Assembly (NCBI GenBank): GCA_045537285.1 | Contig: JAZSPC010000040.1 | Location: 1 to 29,108, forward strand | Direction: 5' to 3' | Source: HGM13634 sp045537285 | GTDB taxonomy: Bacteria > Bacillota > Clostridia > TANB77 > CAG-508 | Length of the DNA: 29,108 nt | Shown: piece by piece, positions 1 to 7,378 of the stretch | Position numbering within the stretch: position 1 is the first letter of the stretch | Layout of the letters: each line of letters opens with the position of its first letter | Made by a program: the position numbers and the translations under genes | Notes under the pieces: generated by a model | What the model was told of the DNA's origin: nothing | The model's input: the letters and a program-made list of their open reading frames with translations, nothing else | Database searches by the model: none

Positions 1-1587
1 TTTGATATTAGTTTATTTAAAGAAATTTTTGAAGATGAAAATATAGAAAAAATAGGATACAAACAAAAGTTAGACTATATTCTCTTAAAAGAAAATAATA
101 TAAATGCAACAGGTTTTAAATACGATATTGAAATTGCAGCATATATAATAAATCCAATAGAAAACAAATATAATATAGAAAAACTTGCAATAGATTACCT
201 AAAACTAGATATAAATGAATATAATAGAACAGAAGAAAAACAAATTAATTTATTTGATGTTCAAGAACAAAATGAAACAGATAGATCAGCAGAAAAAGCA
301 TGTATTTATGCATATGTAATAAATAAAGTACATCTAAAAACAATCCAAAAACTACAAGAGACAAATCAGTTAGATTTATTTAATAATATAGAAATGCCAC
401 TTGTAGAAGTACTCGCAAATATGCAATATAATGGGATTTATGCCGACAAAAATGAATTAATAGAATTTGGGAAAACTTTAAAAGTAGAGATTGAAAAATT
501 AACAGAGCAAATATATAAATTAGCAGGTGAAGAATTTAATATTAATTCTACAAAACAACTTGGAACAATACTTTTTGAAAAACTAAAATTAACAGCAGTT
601 AAGAAAACAAAAAGTGGATATTCAACAGATGTAGAAGTTTTAGAAAAGATAAAAAATGAACACAAAATTGTAGAAAAAATATTAGAATACAGACAATTAG
701 GAAAACTTAATTCAACATATGTTGAGGGGTTAATACCATATATAAATGAAAAAGATAACAAAATACACACATATTTTCATCAAACAGTAACCGCAACAGG
801 TAGAATAAGTAGTACAGACCCAAATCTTCAAAATATACCAACAAGATTTGATTTAGGAAAACAAATAAGAAAAATATTTAAACCGGAAAAAGGGTGTGTA
901 TTTTTTGATGCTGACTATTCACAAATAGAGCTTAGAGTATTAGCTCATATTTCTGGTGACGAAAACATGATATATGCATTTAATCATGATGAAGACATAC
1001 ATAGGCAAACCGCTTCAAAAGTATTCAATATTCCATTGGAAGAAGTAACAAGCAAACAAAGATCTGATGCAAAAGCAGTTAACTTTGGAATTGTTTATGG
1101 AATAAGTGACTTTGGACTAGGTGAACAATTAGGAATAGGAAGAAAACAAGCGAAAGCCTATATAGAACAATATTTAGAAAAGTATGAAAAGATAAAAGAG
1201 TTCATGGAAAATATGAAAGAATTTGCAAAAGAAAAAGGATACGTAGAAACTTTATTTAATAGAAGAAGATATATTCCGGAAATGAATTCAAATAACTTTA
1301 TGGTAAGACAATTTGGAGCAAGAGTTGCAATAAATGCTCCAATTCAAGGGACGGCAGCAGATATTATGAAAATAGCCATGATAGGGCTATATAAACAAAT
1401 GAAAAATAAAAAATTAGAATCAAAACTATTGTTACAAATTCATGATGAATTATTATTAGAGGTAAAAGAAGAAGAAAAAGAAGTGGTAAAAGAAATTTTG
1501 GTAACTTCGATGGAAAATGCAATGAAATTGACAGTACCTTTAAAAGCAGAATTATCAGAAGCTAACAATTGGTATGAGGCTAAGTAA
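1..1587 (+). CDS. polA: DNA polymerase I, 5'-truncated by window edge
   Basis: Family A DNA polymerase for Okazaki fragment maturation and gap filling in repair. Frame 1 is open from base 1, so the true start lies upstream and the 5'-nuclease domain is not in view. The visible 528 codons cover the end of the 3'-5' exonuclease-like domain (KYDIEIAAYIINP, near base 118) and the whole polymerase domain. Motif A is DADYSQIELRVLAHISGD, motif B is RSDAKAVNFGIVYG with Phe at the O-helix dNTP-discrimination position, and motif C is QIHDELLLEV with the catalytic HDE. Only one exonuclease acidic residue is in view, so proofreading activity cannot be judged. The TAA stop overlaps the ribosome binding site of the following lytic transglycosylase gene, so the two are probably cotranscribed. 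Identity is secure; only the N-terminus is missing. Confidence 0.97.
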   Translation, partial: FDISLFKEIFEDENIEKIGYKQKLDYILLKENNINATGFKYDIEIAAYIINPIENKYNIEKLAIDYLKLDINEYNRTEEKQINLFDVQEQNETDRSAEKACIYAYVINKVHLKTIQKLQETNQLDLFNNIEMPLVEVLANMQYNGIYADKNELIEFGKTLKVEIEKLTEQIYKLAGEEFNINSTKQLGTILFEKLKLTAVKKTKSGYSTDVEVLEKIKNEHKIVEKILEYRQLGKLNSTYVEGLIPYINEKDNKIHTYFHQTVTATGRISSTDPNLQNIPTRFDLGKQIRKIFKPEKGCVFFDADYSQIELRVLAHISGDENMIYAFNHDEDIHRQTASKVFNIPLEEVTSKQRSDAKAVNFGIVYGISDFGLGEQLGIGRKQAKAYIEQYLEKYEKIKEFMENMKEFAKEKGYVETLFNRRRYIPEMNSNNFMVRQFGARVAINAPIQGTAADIMKIAMIGLYKQMKNKKLESKLLLQIHDELLLEVKEEEKEVVKEILVTSMENAMKLTVPLKAELSEANNWYEAK

Positions 1588-1597
1588 GGAGATAAAT

Positions 1598-2161
1598 TTG
1601 AATAAAACAATAAAAACATTATTAATATTTTTAGTTGTTATAACACTATTTTTTGCAATATATAAAGCTTTAAATATTGAAGAAAGAATATTAAAACATC
1701 TATATCCAATAAAATTTGAAAAACAAGTATATAAATATTCGGAAGAATTAGATATAGACCCAATGCTTACATTTGCGATAATAAAAACAGAAAGTAATTT
1801 TAGAGAAGATGCTCAATCTTCAAGTGGAGCGATTGGACTTATGCAATTAATGGAAAGAACAGCTAAGGAACAAGCAAGAAAATTAAATATAGAATATTCA
1901 AAAGAAATTTTATATAATGCAGAAATAAATTTGAAAATTGGATTGAATTATTTTAATACATTATTAGATTATTACAACCAAAACTATATTTTAGCATTTG
2001 CTGCATATAATGCAGGACTTGGAAATGTACAAAAATGGATAAGTGAAGGAACTATAAAACCGAATGGAAGTGATATAGAAAATATCCCATTTAAAGAAAC
2101 TAATTTGTATGTAAGGAAGATAATAAAAAATTATGAAATATATAAGAAATTATATAATTAA
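1598..2161 (+). CDS. Membrane-anchored lytic transglycosylase (SLT domain)
   Basis: Soluble-lytic-transglycosylase-type muramidase that cleaves peptidoglycan between MurNAc and GlcNAc at the outer face of the membrane. One N-terminal hydrophobic segment (about residues 6-24) serves as anchor or signal. The SLT core follows, with IIKTESNF carrying the catalytic Glu, then SSGAIGLMQLM and AAYNAGLGNVQKW, all family signatures. I chose the TTG at 1598 because AAGGAG (1586-1591) sits 6 nt upstream of it. An in-frame ATG at 1574 would overlap polA and has no ribosome binding site. The gene directly follows polA and is closed by a hairpin at 2170-2195. This pairing is common in Clostridia (general knowledge). 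The substrate role, remodelling versus sporulation, cannot be read from the sequence. Confidence 0.9.
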   Translation: MNKTIKTLLIFLVVITLFFAIYKALNIEERILKHLYPIKFEKQVYKYSEELDIDPMLTFAIIKTESNFREDAQSSSGAIGLMQLMERTAKEQARKLNIEYSKEILYNAEINLKIGLNYFNTLLDYYNQNYILAFAAYNAGLGNVQKWISEGTIKPNGSDIENIPFKETNLYVRKIIKNYEIYKKLYN

Positions 2162-2169
2162 AAAACTTG

Positions 2170-2200
2170 AAAAGTAGAGCTTTTGCTTTACTTTTTCTTT
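2170..2200 (+). terminator. Intrinsic terminator of the polA-transglycosylase unit
   Basis: AAAAGTAGAGC, a TTTT loop, then GCTTTACTTTT give an 11-bp stem with one G-T pair, followed by a T-rich tail (TCTTTATTT). The 3' arm overlaps the -35 region of the next promoter. Confidence 0.75.
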
Positions 2201-2214
2201 ATTTATGATATAAT
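2187..2214 (+). promoter_or_regulatory. SigA-type extended -10 promoter for the GT-C glycosyltransferase
   Basis: TTTACT (2187-2192), a 16-nt spacer, then TATAAT (2209-2214) preceded by TGA (extended -10). The start codon lies 31 nt downstream with AAAGGAG before it. The -35 is inside the terminator stem. Confidence 0.65.
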
Positions 2215-2245
2215 TTAGAACGAAAAAATATATAAAGGAGAAAAA

Positions 2246-3730
2246 ATGAAAAACAAAATATCATTAAAAACATTACATATTATATTAATAATTTTAGGAA
2301 CATTATTTATATTTTCTACTGTGTTTCATAGTAATATTTGGTTTGATGAAGCATATTCAGTGGGAATGGCAAACCATAATTTTGCAGATATTTGGAACAT
2401 AGGTAAAAACGATGTGCATCCAGTATTGTATTATTGGATGTTAAGAATAGTTAATTTATTAACGAATGGTTCTGTATTAGCATACAGACTATTTTCGGCA
2501 TTACCAGTTGCTCTATTAGGAATACTAGGAATAACACACATAAAGAAAGATTTTGGCGAGAAAACAGGTATATTATTTTCATTCTTAACTTATTTTCTAC
2601 CAATGATGTCAGTATATGCAAATCAAATTAGAATGTATTCTTGGGCATTATTAATAGTAAGTGTGCTTGCAATTTATACATATAGAATTTATATAAGTAA
2701 AAACACTAAAAAGAATTGGATAATATTTGGAATAACAAGTCTAGCAAGTTTATATATTCACTATTATGGTCTTATGGCAGCAGGATTAATAAATGTATTT
2801 TTATTAATTCATTTTATAATAAAAAAGAGATGGAAAGAATTAAAAATTCAAATAGGGTTAGGGATAATTCAAGTAATTGCATATATACCTTGGCTTATTG
2901 CTTTACTTTCTCAAATGGAAAGCATATCACATGGCTTTTGGATAGGATTTACATTTCCAACAACTATATATGAAATTCTTGGTTGCCAAATGAATGGAAC
3001 TTTAAATACAACAAAAGATTTAGCAATTGGTTTTAGTATAAATATGCTATTATTTATCTCTTTGGTAATTGTAGCTTTTAAAAACCGTAACAATAAGGAA
3101 TTCAATTTTAAACCTGCAAAATACGCTATTATCATATATTTTTCAGTAATACTTGCAGCACTAATAATTACAGTAATCTTATGGACATCAATTTTATATT
3201 ATAGATATTTATTTGTAATAACAGGACTATATATATTTGCAGTTAGCTATGTTTTAGCTCAGTCGGACAGTAAATATTTAATAGCAGCTGTATGCATAGT
3301 AGTTCTTATTTTAGGAATTCACAATAACATTATACAAATTAGAGATAATTATGCAAAAGAAAATAATGAACCATTTAAATATTTAAATGAAAATGTACAA
3401 GATGGAGATGTATTTGTTTTTAATGAGGTTGGAAGCGGATTTGTGTGTGCATCAATATTTACAGATAATGACCACTATTTTTACAACAAAGAAAATTGGG
3501 GAGTAGAAGAAGCATACAAAGCTTGGGCGCCTCAAATGGAAACACATGTAACAACTAACTTTTTAGAAAAATGTACAGGAAGAATTTGGGTTATAGGCGC
3601 ATGGAATAATAGTTGCTATGAAGAACTTTTCGATAATGAAAATTATATAAAAATAAATAATCAATATTTTTCTACAAAATATCAAAATTATACTTACAAC
3701 ATAACATTAGTAGAAAGTGTCGAAAAATAA
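2246..3730 (+). CDS. Polytopic GT-C glycosyltransferase, family 39 / ArnT-PMT-like
   Basis: 494-aa integral membrane protein with about ten predicted hydrophobic segments. It has the layout of GT-C enzymes that transfer a sugar from a polyprenyl-phosphate donor on the outer face of the membrane. The first extracytoplasmic loop carries WFDEAYSVG (the Asp-Glu pair usual at the catalytic base) and then DVHPVLYYWMLR, typical of family 39 / PMT_2 proteins. The C-terminal 120 residues after the last membrane span form a soluble domain with Cys residues. Acceptor and sugar cannot be told from sequence. It has its own promoter and no strong terminator before pyrH, and no other glycan gene lies nearby. 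Start: ATG at 2246 with AAAGGAG 5 nt upstream. Family assignment is fairly sure, substrate unknown. Confidence 0.8.
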   Translation: MKNKISLKTLHIILIILGTLFIFSTVFHSNIWFDEAYSVGMANHNFADIWNIGKNDVHPVLYYWMLRIVNLLTNGSVLAYRLFSALPVALLGILGITHIKKDFGEKTGILFSFLTYFLPMMSVYANQIRMYSWALLIVSVLAIYTYRIYISKNTKKNWIIFGITSLASLYIHYYGLMAAGLINVFLLIHFIIKKRWKELKIQIGLGIIQVIAYIPWLIALLSQMESISHGFWIGFTFPTTIYEILGCQMNGTLNTTKDLAIGFSINMLLFISLVIVAFKNRNNKEFNFKPAKYAIIIYFSVILAALIITVILWTSILYYRYLFVITGLYIFAVSYVLAQSDSKYLIAAVCIVVLILGIHNNIIQIRDNYAKENNEPFKYLNENVQDGDVFVFNEVGSGFVCASIFTDNDHYFYNKENWGVEEAYKAWAPQMETHVTTNFLEKCTGRIWVIGAWNNSCYEELFDNENYIKINNQYFSTKYQNYTYNITLVESVEK

Positions 3731-3752
3731 TAAATAAAATTTCAAAAAAGTA

Positions 3753-3781
3753 TGCACAATTAATATAAAGTATGATAGAAT
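3753..3781 (+). promoter_or_regulatory. Possible promoter for the pyrH operon
   Basis: TGCACA (3753-3758), a 17-nt spacer and TAGAAT (3776-3781) with an upstream TGA extension. The -35 matches only in part. It lies between the glycosyltransferase stop and the pyrH ribosome binding site, where a promoter is expected. Confidence 0.45.
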
Positions 3782-3808
3782 AAGGAAAAATAAAAATTGG
3801 AGGTTTTT

Positions 3809-4516
3809 ATGAGCGAAATTAAGTATAAAAGAGTATTACTTAAATTAAGTGGAGAAGCGTTAGCAGGAGATCAAAAAACAGGTATTAACCCTGAGGTTAT
3901 AGGAAAAATATGTGACCAAGTTAAAGTATTAGTTGACTTAGGAGTTGAAGTTTCAATAGTAGTAGGTGGAGGAAACTTCTGGCGTGGTAGATATGGATTA
4001 AATATGGAAAGAACTACATCAGACTATATGGGAATGCTTGCAACTGCTATGAATGGTTTAGCATTACAAGACTCATTAGAAGCAAGAGGATTACAAACTA
4101 GACTTCAAACAGCAATAGAAATGAGAGAAGTAGCAGAGCCATATATAAAAAGAAAAGCACATAAACATTTAGAAAAAAATAGAGTTGTAATATTTGCTTG
4201 TGGAACAGGAAATCCATATTTCACAACAGATACAGCAGCAGCTTTAAGAGCAGCAGAAACAGAAGCAGAAATTATATTATTAGGAAAAGCGATAGATGCA
4301 GTATATAGTGCAGATCCTAAATTAGACCCAACAGCTGTAAAATATGAAAAAATATCTTACTTAGATGTTTTAAATAAAGATTTAAAAGTTATGGATTCAA
4401 CTGCAACAGCACTTTGTAAAGATAACAATATTCCAATATTAGTTTTTGGAATAGCCGAGCCAGAAAACATGGTTAAAGCAGTTATGGGTGAAAATGTAGG
4501 TACATTAGTAGAGTAA
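3809..4516 (+). CDS. pyrH: UMP kinase
   Basis: Phosphorylates UMP to UDP with ATP, the committed step to UTP and CTP. It is a cytoplasmic hexameric amino-acid-kinase-fold enzyme (family knowledge). Visible signatures are VLLKLSGEALAG at the N-terminus, VVGGGNFWRGR for phosphate binding, and GTGNPYFTTDTAAALRAAE in the UMP-binding region. Length is 235 aa, normal for bacterial PyrH. The ATG at 3809 is chosen because TTGGAGG (3797-3803) is its ribosome binding site; an upstream in-frame TTG at 3797 is part of that site. It is followed by frr after 13 nt, the usual pyrH-frr pair, and heads the operon running through polC. Confidence 0.97.
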   Translation: MSEIKYKRVLLKLSGEALAGDQKTGINPEVIGKICDQVKVLVDLGVEVSIVVGGGNFWRGRYGLNMERTTSDYMGMLATAMNGLALQDSLEARGLQTRLQTAIEMREVAEPYIKRKAHKHLEKNRVVIFACGTGNPYFTTDTAAALRAAETEAEIILLGKAIDAVYSADPKLDPTAVKYEKISYLDVLNKDLKVMDSTATALCKDNNIPILVFGIAEPENMVKAVMGENVGTLVE

Positions 4517-4529
4517 AGGAGAAATGAAA

Positions 4530-5078
4530 ATGGATTTTAGTGAAATTGAAAGTAAAATGAACAAAACAATAGAGGTTTTAAAACAAAATTTTTCAGAAGT
4601 TAGAGCAGGTAGAGCAAACCCTGCAATATTAAATAGAATATCTGTTGAGTATTATGGTACACCAACACCAATTAATCAAGTGGCAGGAATTTCAGTTCCA
4701 GAAGCTAGATTAATAATGATTCAACCTTGGGATGCAAGTATATTAAAAGATATAGAAAAAGCTATTTTAGCATCAGATATTGGTATTAATCCCAATAATG
4801 ATGGTAAAGTTATAAGACTTTCTTTCCCTGAACTTACAGAAGAAAGAAGAAAAGAATTAGTAAAAGATATCAAGAAAACAGCAGAAGAAGCAAAAGTTGC
4901 TGTTAGAGCTATAAGAAGAGACGGAATGGATAAAGCAAAAGCTATGCAAAAAAATAGTGAAATAACAGAAGATGAATTAAGAGGGGCAGAAGATACGATA
5001 CAAAAATTAACAGATAAGAAAATAGAAGAAATAGATAAAGTATTAGCTGATAAAGAAAAAGAAATATTAACTGTTTAA
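4530..5078 (+). CDS. frr: Ribosome recycling factor
   Basis: Splits post-termination ribosomes together with EF-G. The 182-residue protein shows the family signatures VRAGRANPAILNRI, ISVPEARLIMIQPWD and AVRAIRRDGMDKAK, and a C-terminal long helix consistent with the three-helix bundle of domain I. Two close ATGs are possible: 4524 is only 2 nt from AAGGAG (4516-4521), while 4530 sits 8 nt away. I prefer 4530, which also gives the usual family N-terminus. It lies 13 nt after pyrH and 17 nt before uppS within the same operon. Confidence 0.96.
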   Translation: MDFSEIESKMNKTIEVLKQNFSEVRAGRANPAILNRISVEYYGTPTPINQVAGISVPEARLIMIQPWDASILKDIEKAILASDIGINPNNDGKVIRLSFPELTEERRKELVKDIKKTAEEAKVAVRAIRRDGMDKAKAMQKNSEITEDELRGAEDTIQKLTDKKIEEIDKVLADKEKEILTV

Positions 5079-5095
5079 TTTGAAAGGAAATAAAA

Positions 5096-5806
5096 ATGGA
5101 ACAAGAAACAAATTTACCTGAACATATTGCGATAATAATGGATGGTAATAGAAGATGGGCCAAACAAAGAAAACTAGAAATAAAGTTAGGACATAAAGCA
5201 GGAGCAGATAATCTAGAAAACATAGCAAAATATTGCAACAAAATTGGTGTAAAATATTTAACAGTGTATGCTTTTTCAACAGAAAACTGGAAGAGAACAA
5301 AAGAAGAAGTAGGAGCTTTAATGCTACTTCTTCAAAATTATTTAGATATTTTTGCAAAAACAGCAGACTCTGAAAATATTAGAATAAAGATGTTAGGAGA
5401 TAGAAAAGGATTATCAGAAGGCCTTTTAAAGAAAATAGATAACACAATTGAAAAAACAAAAAATAATACTGGATTAACTCTTAACATAGCTTTCAATTAT
5501 GGTGGAAGAGATGAATTAGTTAAAGCAGTAAAAAATATAGCATGCGAAGTAAAAAACGGAAATATAAATATAGAAGATATTGATCAAAAATTAATATCAG
5601 AAAATTTATATACAAAAGATATTCCAGACCCAGACTTAATGATAAGAACAAGTGGGGAAATTAGAACAAGTGGCTTTTTACCATGGCAATTAGTTTATAC
5701 AGAATTTTATTTCATAGATAAATTATGGCCAGATTTTAGTACAGAAGATTTAGATGATGCAATATTAGAATATAGTAGAAGAACTAGAAAATTTGGAGGA
5801 AAATAG
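5096..5806 (+). CDS. uppS: Isoprenyl transferase (undecaprenyl diphosphate synthase)
   Basis: cis-Prenyltransferase that extends farnesyl diphosphate with IPP to the undecaprenyl carrier used for peptidoglycan and other wall polymers. Signatures are HIAIIMDGNRRWAK with the catalytic Asp and diphosphate-binding residues, VYAFSTENWKR, FNYGGRDELV, and a C-terminal IPP-binding block RTSGEIRTSGFLPWQ. In many homologues that block reads RTSGEQRLSNFLLWQ, so the Gly where Asn is usual is a mild variant. Length 236 aa is typical. The TAG stop is immediately followed by the cdsA ATG, so translation is probably coupled. Confidence 0.95.
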   Translation: MEQETNLPEHIAIIMDGNRRWAKQRKLEIKLGHKAGADNLENIAKYCNKIGVKYLTVYAFSTENWKRTKEEVGALMLLLQNYLDIFAKTADSENIRIKMLGDRKGLSEGLLKKIDNTIEKTKNNTGLTLNIAFNYGGRDELVKAVKNIACEVKNGNINIEDIDQKLISENLYTKDIPDPDLMIRTSGEIRTSGFLPWQLVYTEFYFIDKLWPDFSTEDLDDAILEYSRRTRKFGGK

Positions 5807-6613
5807 ATGGATATAAAACGAGTAACTTCTGCATTACTAGGATTTCCTTTGGTAATTGTAGTATTATTGTTTGGAAATAAATATATTATAGACGCAGTAA
5901 TGGCTATTGTAGCAATAATATCGTTGCAAGAATATTTTAATGCATTTAAAGAGTATAAACCAATAAAATGGATAGGATATTTAATAGCTTTCCTAATTTG
6001 CTTTATACATTTAGTGCCACAAGAACAATTATTTAGTTATGTTGGCTTATCAATACCAATTGTTATAGTTGCTTTATTTATAGAACTTGTAATTAAAGAT
6101 TTAAAAATTAATATTATAGATATTGCAATTACTTTATTTGGAATATTCTATGTTGTTTTATTTACTATGTTTGTACCACTTTTAGCGGGAACAGAAAACG
6201 GAAAGATATTAATATGGTATGCAATATTTTCTGCTTGGGGAAGTGATACAACAGCATATATAGTTGGAAAAACATTAAAATTAGGGAAACATAAATTTAG
6301 TAAAGTAAGTCCTAATAAGTCAGTAGAAGGTTGCGTTGCAGGAGTGATAGGAGCTGTGATTTTATCTTTAATACTTACAGTCTGCATGGATAAGTTTATG
6401 CAATTTGAGATATCATATGTAAAAGTATTAATAGTTTCAGCAATATTAAGTATTATAGGTCAATTTGGAGATTTTGCTGCATCAAGTATTAAAAGATATA
6501 CAGGAATAAAGGATTTTAGTAATTTAATTCCTGGACATGGTGGTTTATTAGATAGAATAGATAGTTTAATATTTATAGCACCATTTGCGTATATATTATT
6601 AACACTTATTTAG
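5807..6613 (+). CDS. cdsA: Phosphatidate cytidylyltransferase
   Basis: Integral membrane enzyme making CDP-diacylglycerol from phosphatidic acid and CTP, the branch point for phospholipid synthesis; pgsA at 21048 uses the product. It has about eight hydrophobic segments in 268 aa. The C-terminal family signature SSIKRYTGIKDFSNLIPGHG, continuing with GLLDRIDS, is present with its acidic residues. The ATG abuts the uppS stop, and the ribosome binding site GGAGG lies inside the last codons of uppS. The TAG stop overlaps the ribosome binding site of rseP. In many Firmicutes dxr follows cdsA; here it does not. Confidence 0.95.
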   Translation: MDIKRVTSALLGFPLVIVVLLFGNKYIIDAVMAIVAIISLQEYFNAFKEYKPIKWIGYLIAFLICFIHLVPQEQLFSYVGLSIPIVIVALFIELVIKDLKINIIDIAITLFGIFYVVLFTMFVPLLAGTENGKILIWYAIFSAWGSDTTAYIVGKTLKLGKHKFSKVSPNKSVEGCVAGVIGAVILSLILTVCMDKFMQFEISYVKVLIVSAILSIIGQFGDFAASSIKRYTGIKDFSNLIPGHGGLLDRIDSLIFIAPFAYILLTLI

Positions 6614-6625
6614 GAGGAATTACTC

Positions 6626-7357
6626 TTGATAACATTTTTAATAAATGCAATAAAAATTATAATAATGCTAGGTTTTCTAGTATTTATACATGAAGGTGGC
6701 CATTTTCTAGTTGCAAAATTGTGCAAGGTAAAAGTAAATGAATTTGCATTAGGATTTGGACCAACAATATTTACAAAAGAAAAAGGCGGGACCAAATATG
6801 CTCTTCGCCTTATTCCTTTGGGTGGTTTTGTAAGTATGGAAGGAGAAGAAGAACGTTCTGATACAGAAGGTTCTTTTAGTAATGCTAGTGTTTGGAAAAG
6901 AATAGCTATTGTTTCAGCAGGCGGATTAGTTAATATTATATTTGGTCTATTAGTATACTTTATATTACTACTAACAATAACTGATATATATACGGCAGTA
7001 CTTTCTGTAAAAGATTATTTGGTATTAGTATTTATCAGTTTAAAAGACCTATTTACAGGTGGAGTATCACCAGACCAAATGGTTGGAATTGTAGGAATAT
7101 CCGATATTGTTGTAAACACATCTGGATTAAAAGATTATTTTTCAATTATGGCTTCAATATCTGTATCACTAGGAATCACAAACCTTTTACCTTTTCCACC
7201 ACTTGATGGAGGTAAAATAGTTATTTATTTAATAGAAGCTATTAGAAGAAAACCAATAAAAGAAGAAACAGAACTTAAAATTCAAGGTTGGGGATTTGCA
7301 TTACTTATAGCATTATTCATATTTGTAACATATAATGATATATTAAGAATTTTTTAA
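6626..7357 (+). CDS. rseP: Short RseP/RasP-type site-2 metalloprotease lacking a PDZ domain
   Basis: Intramembrane zinc protease of family M50B. The first membrane segment carries HEGGH (around residue 22), followed by FALGFGPTIF and RLIPLGGFVSMEGE (membrane-reentrant region), then VWKRIAIVSAGGLVNIIFG, and near the C-terminus NLLPFPPLDGGK with the third zinc ligand Asp. All catalytic elements are present. At 243 aa it is far shorter than typical RseP/RasP (about 335-450 aa). The stretch where the PDZ domain(s) should be, between LLTITDIYTAV and LKDLFTGGVSPDQMVG, is only about 30 residues. The TTG start at 6626 follows AGGAGG (6612-6617) by 8 nt. The reading frame is intact and the flanking motifs are in order, so I see a compact functional variant rather than a broken gene. 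The substrate is unknown. Confidence 0.9.
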   Translation: MITFLINAIKIIIMLGFLVFIHEGGHFLVAKLCKVKVNEFALGFGPTIFTKEKGGTKYALRLIPLGGFVSMEGEEERSDTEGSFSNASVWKRIAIVSAGGLVNIIFGLLVYFILLLTITDIYTAVLSVKDYLVLVFISLKDLFTGGVSPDQMVGIVGISDIVVNTSGLKDYFSIMASISVSLGITNLLPFPPLDGGKIVIYLIEAIRRKPIKEETELKIQGWGFALLIALFIFVTYNDILRIF

Positions 7358-7378
7358 ATGTAGGAGAAGAACATAAAA

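Noticed and set aside
1574..1597. ATG at 1574 as the lytic transglycosylase start
   Set aside because: It overlaps the polA end and lacks a ribosome binding site, whereas TTG 1598 follows AAGGAG at 6 nt.
3797..3808. TTG start for pyrH at 3797
   Set aside because: It is part of the TTGGAGG ribosome binding site; ATG 3809 is at the right distance and gives the usual UMP kinase N-terminus.
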